A DNA stretch of 64,000 bases from Naumovozyma dairenensis CBS 421 (GCF_000227115.2 NC_016483.1:930001-994000), one strand, 5' to 3'; shown: positions 10,288 through 20,948, counted from the stretch's first letter. Program-made: numbers and translations. Notes: a model not told the origin generated them from the letters alone.

Positions 10288-11061
10288 TTATTTCATAAAG
10301 AGTCCTAATAAGAACACAAATATTGCAAAGACAATATAATAAATTGATGAACTATGTGGAGTATCTTTATGTAATTGTTTATTTTTCTGTTCCTCTTGTA
10401 AAGCTGCCAATGCTTGTTCTGCACGGATTCTATCCTCAGGATCCATAATTTCCTCTAATGTAATAACTTTTTCCTTTGATGCTTCTAATATAGGATCATT
10501 AGAATGCTTAGCATTCTTATTATTTCCATTCTCTTTCTCTTTCAGTATTTCTTCCTCTCTTCTTTTAATTTCACTCCAATTCTTTTGAACTACATCAGGG
10601 AAAACCATCAAAAACCTAGTATTCTGTCGATTATTAAAAGCCACAGAATTCATAGCGAATTGTCGCTTTTGTGAATCAGTAGTGACAATAGACCCCGTCG
10701 TAGCTTCATCACCAGTCATGAAACTTAACAACCCTGTCAATATCGTCGAAACTGACCAACTAGGGTTCCATAGATCAGGATGATAATCACTCATCGATAG
10801 ACATAGTCTTGTATTTTCTTTAAAACGACCGTTGGGCGTGATCATTCTAATAGCTGGAGGCTTATATGGGTAATCTGTTGGGAACGTCAACGTCCCATGG
10901 TATTGACCCTCTGAATATGGCGAATCTGGAGGTCCCGTGATGATATAGTGCCATTCTAATATATTATCTTCATTGGGACGTGCTAAGATGTATGGTGGAG
11001 GTGTTTCCGTTAACGTTTTATATTCTTTTGTTAATCTTTTGAATGCTTGTTTGGTAGCCAT
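10288..11061 (-). CDS. UBC6: ER-anchored ubiquitin-conjugating enzyme E2
   Basis: A 257-residue E2 (S. cerevisiae Ubc6 has 250) with the UBC fold at residues 1-160. The active cysteine is Cys87 in RLCLSMSDYHPDLWNPSWSV, the same number as in S. cerevisiae. A charged linker leads to a C-terminal membrane anchor, about residues 239-256 (YYIVFAIFVFLLGLFMK), the tail anchor that places Ubc6 on the ER facing the cytosol. In ERAD, Ubc6 works with the Doa10 ligase. In S. cerevisiae UBC6 (YER100W) lies on chromosome V between AST2 and PRS2; here it sits between RPS8 and the UBP gene, consistent with an ancestral order sorted differently after duplication. Confidence 0.95.
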   Translation of the reverse strand: MATKQAFKRLTKEYKTLTETPPPYILARPNEDNILEWHYIITGPPDSPYSEGQYHGTLTFPTDYPYKPPAIRMITPNGRFKENTRLCLSMSDYHPDLWNPSWSVSTILTGLLSFMTGDEATTGSIVTTDSQKRQFAMNSVAFNNRQNTRFLMVFPDVVQKNWSEIKRREEEILKEKENGNNKNAKHSNDPILEASKEKVITLEEIMDPEDRIRAEQALAALQEEQKNKQLHKDTPHSSSIYYIVFAIFVFLLGLFMK

Positions 11062-11526
11062 TAATCTTTCTTTGTCTGGGTTGTTTTGAAATTTAAAGAC
11101 TTTTTAAGTAGCTCTTTCTGTTTATATAGTAATATTGATGAGCTTATTACGTTACTCGAATCTTATTTAACACTTACCATACTTGGAGAATAGTTCCTAA
11201 ATCTAAAACTGAATCAGAATTCATAACACTCCAACTATTGAACTTAATTTGGCTTCCTTTTTCTTCCCGTTCCGCGCCCCGTAGAAATTAGGCTGGGGTG
11301 TACGGGATGTGGACAAGTTGTTTGGAGATGCGACACACAACAAAAAGCGACACAGAAAAAAAATACTGGTGACTACATGGTATATATATATATATATACT
11401 AAAGAAAGTACGACAGTTTACAAGGAAAAATTAACTTATTAATTATTATATTATTATATNNNNNNNNNNNNNNNNNNNNAAATCAGCAGAAAAATATGGG
11501 TAAGAAGAAATCAATCACTCATTTGA
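11062..11526. other. UBC6 promoter with TA repeat and assembly gap
   Basis: The UBC6 upstream region. It holds a TA dinucleotide run at about 11381-11398 and, 60 bp further, the N gap. Low complexity probably caused the break in assembly. Confidence 0.55.
11460..11479. other. Assembly gap of 20 N
   Basis: Exactly 20 ambiguous bases. A fixed-size placeholder is likely, so the real distance is unknown. It lies just outside the 3' end of the UBP gene, and that reading frame is intact. Confidence 0.95.
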
Positions 11527-14010
11527 TCAATCATTATGGTTTTTCCTGAAACTAAATAATCTAGACTTCCTTCGCGGAGATGCTGTTTTTGTGTTCAGAA
11601 TATTTCCTGGATTCAAAAGATCTTCCATTCCATTGGTTGAACTACCGGAAATTAGTTTCTGCCACGAGAACTTTTTTGAAGATAATCTCATTAAATCATC
11701 ATATTCTATTACCTGCCTAATATTATCTTCATACATCTTGTTTCTCTTTCCGGAAGTGACCGAGGAGGAGGTAGAGATCGTGTCATTTTCATCTTTAACT
11801 TCTTCGTAAAATAAAACATATGCAGTATTTTGACTTTTCTCATCGCCAATAAAACTCAAAACTTCCTCTTCGTTAATCCATGAGGCAGTCTCATCATCAA
11901 ATAATAACCAACCATATTTATCAGTCTTACAAATTGCAACATAATGGCCTTGTTGAGGACTACTCCCCATGTGGACTACAATACCTTGTAATTTGTATTT
12001 CTTTGAAATCGAAGAAGTGAAACTTGATGACACATTCAATTCCAATGGGTAGACAATTTTATTAAATAACTTGATGTTGGTGAAATGTTCTTCCGAATAT
12101 TTAAATCTTTTCAAATGTAATGCTAAAGTGTTGGGTAATTTTTTTAAACCAACAGTCCTTTGGGCTTCTTGTAAAGTACAACATTGACTACAATAAAATT
12201 TATTATGACCGCCTAACATTTCCTTTTGATGGTATGATTTCAATATCGTGGAAATATCTGTGAATTCCTTATGTTCTTGAACTTCAATGGGGAAATCTAA
12301 GAATGGTTCATCTCTTGATGTAACGTTATCACAGCTTAAACATTTAATTCGGTTAGTTAGAATACCTTGAAACGATTCATTAATGAAATTATCATCTTGT
12401 GGGTTTGCACAATCCGTTTGTATGTAATCGCTTAACTGATTAATAAGGAAATTGAAAAACTCATGAGCATCTTGATGCATCATGGTATCAAACAAAACAT
12501 TTTCCTTTTTCAATAATTGAACAAATTCAGTGGGCGAAACAACGCCGGTCAAAAATTTATTTTCAATGATGCATTCGAAAATATCTTTTAAACCATTATA
12601 AAGGTTGGAATCTCTGGTTTTGTTATTATTATTATCTAGCAAATGATCAATGTTCAAAATTGGTCCATTAATTAATGCATTCTTCTTCTTTTCTTCTATG
12701 GTAAGATATCTTGGTGGTGAACATTGATTAACTTGCTGACCATTTGTTTGTAGGTTTTGATTTTCTTGGAAAATATCAGTTTTAAAATTCCCCGACATAG
12801 ATATTTCAACTATATCAGGTAATGTTTCAGCCATTTCAAGTTTCTTTTCTAAATTATTAGAAAATGCATTATTTGAAGATGGATTTTTCGTTGTTGTTGG
12901 TGAACTACTTGGAAACGAATTACTTAATTTCTTTTTATCAATAGGTCTTCCAAGAATAACGTTGTTCGTATTTGAACGTACATTTAAAGATAATCCCTGT
13001 ACTAAAGAAGGTTTGCGTTGCTGTTGTGTCATCCCTGTAGGCGTTTCTGAGATAGTATGCTGGATTCTAGTGTCAAGCTTTGTAAAGTTGGTATGAGTAG
13101 TTAAATTAGGTGCAGAATTTTGTATTGGTTTCATTGCATTAATGTTCTTGTGAACAGTACATGGCACTTTTTTGGTGTTAGTGTCATTATTATTACTATT
13201 GTTAGGGTTATTATCAGTCTTCTTGATAAAGCTTCTGAACATTGTTTTAGTTTTGCCTCCAATCTTTTCATCAGAATTCTTTCGTATCTTACCACTATTA
13301 TTATTGTTCTTACAAGTACATGTTATTTTTGAATTATCAACAAAACTTGCTTCAGTGAAATGTTTAGGAATATTCCCAGGCATTTCTAGCTTCCTCATTC
13401 TTGGCGAATCTTCTAAAAAACTGCATTCTGGTAATGACGATGATCTTAGTGATGTTTTCAATAAGTTCAGCTTAAAGTCATCCAGATGATAAAGACATTG
13501 AAGCACAGAGTTACAATAACAAGTATTACCAAAATTTTCATAGCCAAATATTTTGTTTGAACCATCACCAAATGGGATATAGTCATCCGTCATTGTTGAC
13601 AATATAGATGAAAATTTATTCTTGTCCATATCTTCATTAGCACTTTCTTCATTTGAAACATCATAATGGAATGTGGTTTCATTGTTTGAATTAGCATCTA
13701 AGTGTTGTTTTTGCATTTGTTGTAAATGCTTAACTTTATTTGTGGTACTAGTTTGGAAAGATAGCTGATTCACCGATTCATCAGTATCATCTTGCTCATC
13801 AGGCCTTTCCTCTAGTTGTTGTGTCAGACATTGGTTTTCTTCTACCGTAGTATCCACAGCACTCTCTTGAGGTTCCATTGCATACTCGGAACCTTCTAAT
13901 GGTTCGAGTAGTTCGACTGCTGTCACATTCTCAGATATAGCACCGTCTTTTAAGGCCGCTTTGCTTTTCTTTCTGTCACCTTTACTAAACCATCTTCTTA
14001 ACATTGTCAT
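11527..14010 (-). CDS. UBP13: Ubiquitin-specific protease, Ubp9/Ubp13 family
   Basis: An 827-residue USP-type deubiquitinase. The Cys box is at about residues 158-172 (ENFGNTCYCNSVLQCL) with the nucleophile Cys164. The His box is GHYVAICK near residue 706, followed by WLLFDDETASW. Two CxxC pairs (CLSC and CSQC) form the zinc ribbon. A long Asn/Ser-rich insert separates Cys and His boxes. Both S. cerevisiae paralogues are shorter (about 750). UBP13 sits beside SEF1 and UBP9 beside UBC6; here the gene has both neighbours, so it represents the pre-duplication locus. A second ATG at 14004 gives MLRRWF and may be the true start. Ubp9 and Ubp13 act with a WD-repeat partner on mitochondrial and other targets. 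Confidence 0.92.
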   Translation of the reverse strand: MTMLRRWFSKGDRKKSKAALKDGAISENVTAVELLEPLEGSEYAMEPQESAVDTTVEENQCLTQQLEERPDEQDDTDESVNQLSFQTSTTNKVKHLQQMQKQHLDANSNNETTFHYDVSNEESANEDMDKNKFSSILSTMTDDYIPFGDGSNKIFGYENFGNTCYCNSVLQCLYHLDDFKLNLLKTSLRSSSLPECSFLEDSPRMRKLEMPGNIPKHFTEASFVDNSKITCTCKNNNNSGKIRKNSDEKIGGKTKTMFRSFIKKTDNNPNNSNNNDTNTKKVPCTVHKNINAMKPIQNSAPNLTTHTNFTKLDTRIQHTISETPTGMTQQQRKPSLVQGLSLNVRSNTNNVILGRPIDKKKLSNSFPSSSPTTTKNPSSNNAFSNNLEKKLEMAETLPDIVEISMSGNFKTDIFQENQNLQTNGQQVNQCSPPRYLTIEEKKKNALINGPILNIDHLLDNNNNKTRDSNLYNGLKDIFECIIENKFLTGVVSPTEFVQLLKKENVLFDTMMHQDAHEFFNFLINQLSDYIQTDCANPQDDNFINESFQGILTNRIKCLSCDNVTSRDEPFLDFPIEVQEHKEFTDISTILKSYHQKEMLGGHNKFYCSQCCTLQEAQRTVGLKKLPNTLALHLKRFKYSEEHFTNIKLFNKIVYPLELNVSSSFTSSISKKYKLQGIVVHMGSSPQQGHYVAICKTDKYGWLLFDDETASWINEEEVLSFIGDEKSQNTAYVLFYEEVKDENDTISTSSSVTSGKRNKMYEDNIRQVIEYDDLMRLSSKKFSWQKLISGSSTNGMEDLLNPGNILNTKTASPRRKSRLFSFRKNHND

Positions 14011-14752
14011 GAAGGAAACGTCTTGTTGATACGATACAGGTATACTTTAAAACTGATAGCAATAGACTAACGTAAAACAAGATAGTTGGTGCTTGTCTTC
14101 AGGAAGCAGAATGTATGTAGTGGTATAACAGCATAATTTTTCACATTTGATAAGATTATATAATCAGCCATTGTTTATTATTAACATTGTTATTATTATT
14201 ATTGTTATTGTTGCAAACGACGAAGAAACGCGATGAGCTTGTTTCGTGGGTTTGAGTTGTACGGCTTGGTCTGATAGGCCTTTTGTGTCCCCCCAACTGC
14301 GGCTGCGGGTTCTCCTGAGGGGGGCCAAAAATGCTCGTTGCTCCTATGCTTCCTACTCCGATTATATACGCATAAAGGATTCAGTTCGTTTGTTTGAGCA
14401 AGTTTCTTAGTATATATAGGAAAATGTGCCCCTCCTCCCAGACATTCCTTACTGAGATCATTATTCAGGGTTTCGGAAATTGAGAAGTCATGGGTTCATA
14501 AACAAGAGAAGTGCTAATGTTATAGTTTATCATGTATATTGTATAAATGAATAAGAATAAATAAGGTAGCCTAATACACGTGTATGAACGGTTATGTCGT
14601 GATGATCTCATCACCTCTCAAGTATTGTATTAGGTACTGGATGCAGTTGTGTAATAAATATAGACAGGGGGAAAAAAGACAGAATAATATGTTTCAAAAG
14701 TTAGTAAATAGGTAAAAACGGTCTTGTCTTCTTTTCTTACTTTGCCTTTCTT
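14011..14752. other. UBP promoter and SEF1 3' flank
   Basis: A 742-bp gap between two minus-strand genes. It contains one PAC-like GCGATGAGC (14230-14238) and a C6/G6 inverted repeat (14289-14294 with 14319-14324) enclosing a GC-rich loop. The G/C runs resemble stress-response or zinc-finger sites (AGGGG/CCCCT). No small gene was seen. Confidence 0.5.
14230..14238. promoter_or_regulatory. Single PAC-type box (GCGATGAGC)
   Basis: A perfect PAC core about 220 bp upstream of the UBP start. PAC boxes mark ribosome-biogenesis promoters and are bound by Dot6 and Tod6. One isolated copy is weak evidence. Confidence 0.35.
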
Positions 14753-17700
14753 TCAAAATTTAGGTTCCATATCCATGCCAAACCAACCAAATATATCATC
14801 ATTACTTAAATTATCTTCAATCCATCCAGCCGTTTGTTGTTGGAAAAAATCTGATAATTGATTCAATTGTACCCTACTTGCTGTATGTTGTAGTGGTTCT
14901 GTCCCGTTACTATTATTATTTGTTGCAGTATTCGGTGCGTTCAAATTAGTACGACTATCGGCGGCAGCGGAGGTATTGGTCCGATACTTATTTAACATAT
15001 TAGAAACCGTAGTATTATTATCATTAGTTGGTACCTGTGGTGGGAAGAGATTCAAATTCGAGAAACTATTTGAATGGGAAATTGAAAAGGGAAGAAGTGA
15101 TGATGACGATGGTGATTGTTGTTGTATGAGATTGTTGTTATTATTATAATTATTACTGTTAGTAATCGTATTTTTATTGTTGTTATTGGAGTTGATAGAT
15201 TTCATCGAATTTAGATTTGTTTGCGATAATTTCTCCGGTAGTTGAACATTGGACTTATTATGATTCCCAAATAACGATTTCGGGTTGTTGAATCTTTGAA
15301 TCGATGAAGTAACTGGTGATAATAGTGGCCGTGTGGATGGTACTGTTGCTGGTTCATTACCATCATCATTACTTGTAATGTTATTCTCGTCGCTTGTTGT
15401 AATAGTAGTATTATTTTTAACTCTGCCATTACTTCTGGAAGCAAATTCAGTATTCGAATTGCTTTTTACAGGTTGCTTTGACAAAGAAGGCTGATTTGCA
15501 GGAACCAAGGGCGGTAATTTATGTGAAGAATTGGTCTTGCTATTCATAACAGCATCTGTAGTAAAAGAACTTGTATTCCCCGTATCATGAAATAATTCAT
15601 TAATATCTAATTGTACACTACCAGTAGCATCTAACATTGAAAGCGGAATACCGTTAATTTCTGAAATGATACCATCTGAATCTTTATTCTTGGATTTGGC
15701 CAATGTTTCAGCATTTTTCAATGCAGTCTTTGTCGGTACTAAAGTTGTTACAGTGGTACCACTTGGAGTCGTTTGTGTTACAGTTTGGAAATCCTCTTTT
15801 GAAATATGATTATATAATGGTAATGGGTAAAGTTTCATCTCCCAAATTTTAAGATCAGGAGAATCACCATCTTTAGCTTTCCTTTTCTGTTGAGCCTTTT
15901 CAATGGCTTCTTTGTTATATTTAGGGTCCATTTCTCTTCTTCTTGCTTCATGAACACACCAAACTAAATCATAAAATAATGAACCTGTCAAATGGGATCT
16001 CATTCTAGAAATAATCCCTGTCTCTTCAATGAAAACTTCTGGGTGAGTTATTAAGACCATATTTAATTTCTCTAACATACTAGCAGTACGTGAAATATCA
16101 TTTTCGACACCCGTAGTCCATGCGGTCAATTGATTTCTAAATAATCTATGAATGGTAACGATTGATTGCCTTGCTGAGTCCAAATATTTATCTAACATCA
16201 TTGGATTCAATTGTAATTTAAATAAAATCAACGACGCAAATGTAGCACTTTGTCTAATATAAATGGGTAATGCGATCAATTGTTGCTTTTCCAATAATTT
16301 ATTTAATAATGTGACAATTTGAGTGGAACAGAAATATGCATCTGTCACATATTGTGTTTGATCTTCAATAGGCGTTTCAGGTAAGAAAGCAAAACAACAA
16401 ACAGTTAATTTCACATATAGATAATAAATGTGGATGACGATATCTGATTGAAAATCTAATTTCCTATTTAATCTTTCTAATTCTCTTTCAAGGATAGATA
16501 ATGCACCTCCACGATCTTTTGGTTCCATTAGACCATCGGGACTCATTACACTTGACCCCATCACGTTACAAAGTTTAGATTGAAAATTAGCTAAACAAAT
16601 TAATCTTCTGAATCTTTTGGGTAATTTATCAATACCGTTACTATTCTGATCGCTATCTGTAGTTCCATCTGCATCATCTGCGTCATTTTCTTCATCTTGA
16701 GCTAATCTTGCATTTTCTAATAAATAATCAGTCTGCGACGTTGGTGGTAATCCTAGAATACTTGTCCAACAAAGTTCAGCAAAGAATATACCTAACCACG
16801 TTCTTGTTCTCCATTTTTCCGCATTGGGCATTGAAGTTTGAGTTCTAGTAAATTCTTGAATAAATTTACCTCTATGTAATCCCAATTGATATGATAATGA
16901 TTTTGCTAAGGCAACGAATCTATATGAACAATCATCCAAAACTTTTTGGTTTGGTAATGGCCAAATACAAAGTATTAATAGGGCTTGTGAAATTTGAGTA
17001 GATCTTGGAGTTCTCATCCAACACGTTTCTACGGCTAATTGTTTAATTAGAGATGCTAATTTGATGTACATTGTTGGTTCTGGATCTGATAAACATGCTG
17101 TAAGCATTACTGTCCAGAATAATAATTGTGATTGAGAATATAATTCAATGGCTGAGTTGGTATGTAAGATGGGGAAATATGGTAAATATTCCTTAACGAA
17201 GATGGAGTGTAATTCGTTGGCTTTACTTATAGAGATGTTTACTTCACCGAGAACAAATTCATCGATGTTTAAATCTGTTATTGGATGAGGTGATGATAGG
17301 GGAGCGATAGTATTTGTTGTTGCAATAACATGTTCCTTATGTTGTGCGTCCGTAGTTCTTGTAATTGTGGACTCAGATTTATTGTTTTGATTAGTAGCTT
17401 TATCGTTATTTTTCTCTCCTAATTGATTTGTAGAAACATGTTGCTCATTTCTGTTGTTGTTGTTTTCATTATAGGGCATAGATGGAGAAGTACTATTTGG
17501 TGGCGAAGTGTTCCTATGTAAAGCCATCTTCAAAGCAATAGGTAAACCTTCTTTCCCATTGTTAGTTGGGGCAGAATCATTAAGTAAAGGAGGAAGATTT
17601 TTCTTTAATGAAGCGTGAGATGACGATACTGAATCCTTTCGAGTAAATTCAGTCGCGTTCGAAGAAGCATCTTTCTTGAACGTTATTGGAGATTGTGTCT

Positions 17701-18466
17701 CTGTTCGTAATAGTTGTGGTTCACCTACTAGATAAGTTTGAACACATATTTTAGTGTTTTTAGGTGATGTTTGGATTTTATTTTTGTTTCCGTCTTTACT
17801 TATGTTTTTAGTGTCAATATTTGTAGAAGTTGTCGGTACTGTAGTTGCCGTTGAACGCTTTAATATTTGAGAACTTGAACTTGCATTCATAGAGTTTAAA
17901 TTTTCTAAGATGTTTGGACCATTTTCTGCTTTCATAGATTGTTGATGTAAAAATTCCCCAAATAAAGATTCATTACTAATCAAATAATCAAATTTATATT
18001 TCAAATCATCCACATCTCTTCTCAATATTTGGATTTGAGATCCCTTTTTGGGTTTAAAATCGGGATCAATTTCGCAGAACAAGTTCATCTTGATACATCT
18101 GGAACATGGAGATGGGAATTTTTGACTTGCGTCACATTTAATCTTTTGTTGTCTACAATGAGAACATGAAGTTACCGGTCTATGGTTTAGATTAATGTTA
18201 TTATTATTCGTATTCGGTGTGGTATTAAATGATTCAGAACCTGATAATGGGATTGAATCTGAACGTCGTTGCTTTTTTATTTTAGGTAGTGTAGATGATA
18301 ACGTTTGCGCTAGTGTATGTTTATTTGCATTATTACTATTCTTGTTGTTGTCATCAAATTTATGATCTAAAACAGGCTTCATCGGAAGAGCGCCGGATGA
18401 AGGACCCGGTGTTATGTTATGTGGATTTGGATGATCACTTCCTTTATTATTATTATCATTCGACAT
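14753..18466 (-). CDS. SEF1: Zn(II)2Cys6 transcription factor Sef1
   Basis: A 1237-residue fungal binuclear zinc-cluster regulator (S. cerevisiae Sef1 has 1148). The six zinc ligands are Cys101, 104, 111, 121, 124 and 131 (SCSHCRQQKIKC then PCSRCIKMNLFC). A short linker and coiled segment follow (ILRRDVDDLKYKFDYL). The central fungal transcription-factor homology region is at about residues 410-800. Both ends are Asn/Ser/Thr-rich and probably disordered. The C-terminus ends in an acidic, aromatic patch (DDIFGWFGMDMEP) that looks like an activation motif. Position between UBP13 and PRX1 matches YBL066C. In related yeasts Sef1 regulates iron uptake or TCA-cycle genes; the targets here are unknown. 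Confidence 0.92.
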   Translation of the reverse strand: MSNDNNNKGSDHPNPHNITPGPSSGALPMKPVLDHKFDDNNKNSNNANKHTLAQTLSSTLPKIKKQRRSDSIPLSGSESFNTTPNTNNNNINLNHRPVTSCSHCRQQKIKCDASQKFPSPCSRCIKMNLFCEIDPDFKPKKGSQIQILRRDVDDLKYKFDYLISNESLFGEFLHQQSMKAENGPNILENLNSMNASSSSQILKRSTATTVPTTSTNIDTKNISKDGNKNKIQTSPKNTKICVQTYLVGEPQLLRTETQSPITFKKDASSNATEFTRKDSVSSSHASLKKNLPPLLNDSAPTNNGKEGLPIALKMALHRNTSPPNSTSPSMPYNENNNNRNEQHVSTNQLGEKNNDKATNQNNKSESTITRTTDAQHKEHVIATTNTIAPLSSPHPITDLNIDEFVLGEVNISISKANELHSIFVKEYLPYFPILHTNSAIELYSQSQLLFWTVMLTACLSDPEPTMYIKLASLIKQLAVETCWMRTPRSTQISQALLILCIWPLPNQKVLDDCSYRFVALAKSLSYQLGLHRGKFIQEFTRTQTSMPNAEKWRTRTWLGIFFAELCWTSILGLPPTSQTDYLLENARLAQDEENDADDADGTTDSDQNSNGIDKLPKRFRRLICLANFQSKLCNVMGSSVMSPDGLMEPKDRGGALSILERELERLNRKLDFQSDIVIHIYYLYVKLTVCCFAFLPETPIEDQTQYVTDAYFCSTQIVTLLNKLLEKQQLIALPIYIRQSATFASLILFKLQLNPMMLDKYLDSARQSIVTIHRLFRNQLTAWTTGVENDISRTASMLEKLNMVLITHPEVFIEETGIISRMRSHLTGSLFYDLVWCVHEARRREMDPKYNKEAIEKAQQKRKAKDGDSPDLKIWEMKLYPLPLYNHISKEDFQTVTQTTPSGTTVTTLVPTKTALKNAETLAKSKNKDSDGIISEINGIPLSMLDATGSVQLDINELFHDTGNTSSFTTDAVMNSKTNSSHKLPPLVPANQPSLSKQPVKSNSNTEFASRSNGRVKNNTTITTSDENNITSNDDGNEPATVPSTRPLLSPVTSSIQRFNNPKSLFGNHNKSNVQLPEKLSQTNLNSMKSINSNNNNKNTITNSNNYNNNNNLIQQQSPSSSSLLPFSISHSNSFSNLNLFPPQVPTNDNNTTVSNMLNKYRTNTSAAADSRTNLNAPNTATNNNSNGTEPLQHTASRVQLNQLSDFFQQQTAGWIEDNLSNDDIFGWFGMDMEPKF

Positions 18467-19093
18467 CTGTACCTTTTCTTATCTACTCTTTTATTCAGGA
18501 ATAAAACTGCAAAGGTTTTTGTAGCACTTGAGCAAATATTTTCAAGGCCAATTAAACTTTAGTATAACAGCAACAATGGAAGTTATATATATAATCGATG
18601 AAGCACCAAAAAGCAAGCACAGATTCGAAGTCGAAAACAAACACTGAGAAAAGATGATACTAGCAAATACGAATATAGAATAACTGAACAACCTAGCGTA
18701 TTGTTTGCCTTTATTGGATGTGTAGTATTCTCGAGAACACTTCAGCCTTCCGTCTTATTTACCTAATCTTACTTCTACTTGACACCATTACTCAAGGTGA
18801 CTAGTTTGACTACATTATTATTAAAAACAAACATGCAAATCCACCGATGCCATAATGGATTTTGGAAGTAAGTGGAATCACGGAAGAGCCAATGAAAATG
18901 GAAACGTACGTAACGGCACCACCAGCCGCGGCCCGTGGTTCTTTCCTTAGTGTCACAGATATTCATAACCATGATATTCATAAAAAAGGTATAAAATATA
19001 GAGAGAATATGTAGTAGATTAATATTAGGACATAGGACATAGGACATAGGACATAGGACATAGGATATAGGATAACAAGAGAACTATAACTTG
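18467..19093. other. SEF1 promoter and PRX1 3' flank
   Basis: A 627-bp gap. It contains a 7-bp minisatellite next to the PRX1 stop (listed separately) and a short GC-rich patch (about 18900-18960). The minus-strand frame at 18775-19047 is Cys/Trp-rich and looks random. Confidence 0.5.
19026..19074. repeat. 7-bp tandem repeat (TAGGACA)
   Basis: Seven head-to-tail units: five exact TAGGACA followed by two TAGGATA. The array ends 20 bp from the PRX1 stop codon, so it lies in the 3' UTR or terminator. Confidence 0.9.
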
Positions 19094-19858
19094 CTAACCT
19101 TTAGTCAATCTCAAATAAGGTTTAATCTTCTTGAAATCACCAAATTTCTCCTTGGCTTCTTGATCAGACACCTTTGGTGGGATGATAAAATCATCATTAA
19201 CACTCCAATTTGCAGGTGTAACTACCCCTTTTGAATCACTCAATTGTAACGCATCAATACATCTTAACACTTCAGAAGTGTTTCTACCTACAGAACCTGG
19301 ATAATTGAAGGATAATCTGATTTTCTTCTTTGGATCAATAATGAATACAGATCTGATAGTGGCAACATCGATACCCTTCTTGTCCTTTGCCCCATCTTGC
19401 AATTTTTTAAATGCCTCCTCATCAACCATATCATATAACATGGAAACTTTCTTATCAACGTCTCCAATAATGGGGAAACCGAATTTGTCATTACTATTCA
19501 AATTGAACCCGAATTCACCCGAGATGTCTTCAATATCTTTAATCCATTTATTATGAGACTCTACATCCTCCACAGATAACCCAATTAATTTAACGTTCCT
19601 CTTATCAAATTCTGGTTTCAATTTTGCAAATGCACTCATTTCAGTGGTACACACGGGGGTGAAATCTGCAGGATGCGAAAATAATACCCCCCATGAATCA
19701 CCTAAATATTCGTAGAAGTTAAGTTTACCGATAGTACTGTCTACATCAAAATTGGGTGCTTGAGAATTGATTCGTAAAGTATGACCTGATAGGAATCTTT
19801 TCCCTATAGGGGTCATTAAACGGAATGTGTTAGTTGTCAACTGTCTTGAGAAGAGCAT
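19094..19858 (-). CDS. PRX1: Mitochondrial 1-Cys peroxiredoxin
   Basis: A 254-residue Prx6-type peroxiredoxin that reduces hydrogen peroxide with glutathione or thioredoxin support. The peroxidatic cysteine is Cys70 in SHPADFTPVCTTEMSAFAKL, and the C-terminal dimer region (VVTPANW) is present. The first 25 residues (MLFSRQLTTNTFRLMTPIGK, Arg-rich, no acidic residues) look like a mitochondrial targeting sequence. It is shorter at the N-terminus than S. cerevisiae Prx1, where the active Cys is 91. It is next to SEF1 as YBL064C is in S. cerevisiae. It is the last gene before the inversion breakpoint. Confidence 0.94.
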   Translation of the reverse strand: MLFSRQLTTNTFRLMTPIGKRFLSGHTLRINSQAPNFDVDSTIGKLNFYEYLGDSWGVLFSHPADFTPVCTTEMSAFAKLKPEFDKRNVKLIGLSVEDVESHNKWIKDIEDISGEFGFNLNSNDKFGFPIIGDVDKKVSMLYDMVDEEAFKKLQDGAKDKKGIDVATIRSVFIIDPKKKIRLSFNYPGSVGRNTSEVLRCIDALQLSDSKGVVTPANWSVNDDFIIPPKVSDQEAKEKFGDFKKIKPYLRLTKG

Positions 19859-20948
19859 TGTTTCTTTTTAGTTGTGTTTACTTTAACCTTTTAGATGGCT
19901 GTGGTTTCAAGATCTTCAAAGATGTACTTTGTTTTTGTTAATGTAATTGGCAAACTTAATAAAGGAGATTAACCTTATATCATATCATATCATATCATAG
20001 CATATCATATCGTATGATTCAAATCGACATTTTAGATTCACAGCTGTACGGTTTCTTGCGGTTATTACAGGTGTATCATAATGACGGCGCTATCATACAC
20101 CTCAAGACAACCACTTAATTTATTTTAATATAATATATTATTCTATAATGCTGGTGATGGTTAGGTAAAACTATCAGCAACTCCATTTTCAGGTACCCAC
20201 GGTAGAAGCACTTGAAAGAGTATATGAATGTTGTATTATATTTATATATTTAAAACTACTCTATGTTCAGTTCAGAAGGTATTTAATCCATTTTTTCCTC
20301 ATGGAGCTTTCCGAAAAGATACTTTTTCATGGCTGATAGAATCCACAACTGCACCACTGACTTGTAACAGGAGTGTCACTCTATTAGCATTGGAATCACC
20401 ATATTCATTATTACAAGAATTAGGATTCTAAGAATTGATCATACATTACTACCGTTACAATGATCTCTACACCATCTGCGCCGGCATTGATAACATATCT
20501 TACACTCATCACAAGCTTCTCAACCTATTTCTTAATATCTTGTACATTTATAATTAATGGATTTGAACTCAATGACCCGATCTCTTTCGCACTATCACGT
20601 TATGTACAAAAAAAACTAGAGAAGGAAGCCATGTCAATTATAGTGGTTTAGATAATTACAGGGCATGCCTACATGCGCTATGTAATACAAGCGAGCCCAT
20701 TGAGTACATACAGCCCATTTTATCCACGTTATCTTGTATGCAATATAGTCCCCCATCCATCTATGTATAAGAGAGTGTGACAGCAATAAATGTGTCGTCA
20801 AACTAACAAAAGTATTTTCCACGTTAACGTTAACTCGCTAAGGTGAAAAATTAAAGAAATTTCGAAACTACTAAGATCGATGGTCGATCAAGTTGGTTGG
20901 TTCTTCGAGTAGTTAAACCTGGGGCAAGGAAGAAGGTTCAAAGAGTGG
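19859..20948. other. PRX1 promoter; left breakpoint of the inverted segment
   Basis: A 1090-bp region between PRX1 and the TatD gene, which are not neighbours in S. cerevisiae. It contains a 5-bp CATAT repeat (19981-20015) and short frames at 20228-20431 and 20460-20651 without recognisable content. No tRNA or clear LTR was seen at the junction. Confidence 0.6.
19981..20015. repeat. 5-bp tandem repeat (CATAT)
   Basis: Seven 5-bp units, CATAT with variants CATAG and CGTAT, about 120 bp upstream of PRX1. Confidence 0.85.

Noticed and set aside
20300..20325. TTCCGAAA similar to the centromere CDEIII core (also at 14475 on the minus strand and near 38967)
   Set aside because: The flanking TG bases and the CDEI plus AT-rich CDEII arrangement are missing, and one copy lies at the KIP1 start.
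20228..20651. Two short plus-strand frames at the left inversion breakpoint
   Set aside because: No similarity to known proteins, no good context, and ordinary composition for random frames.
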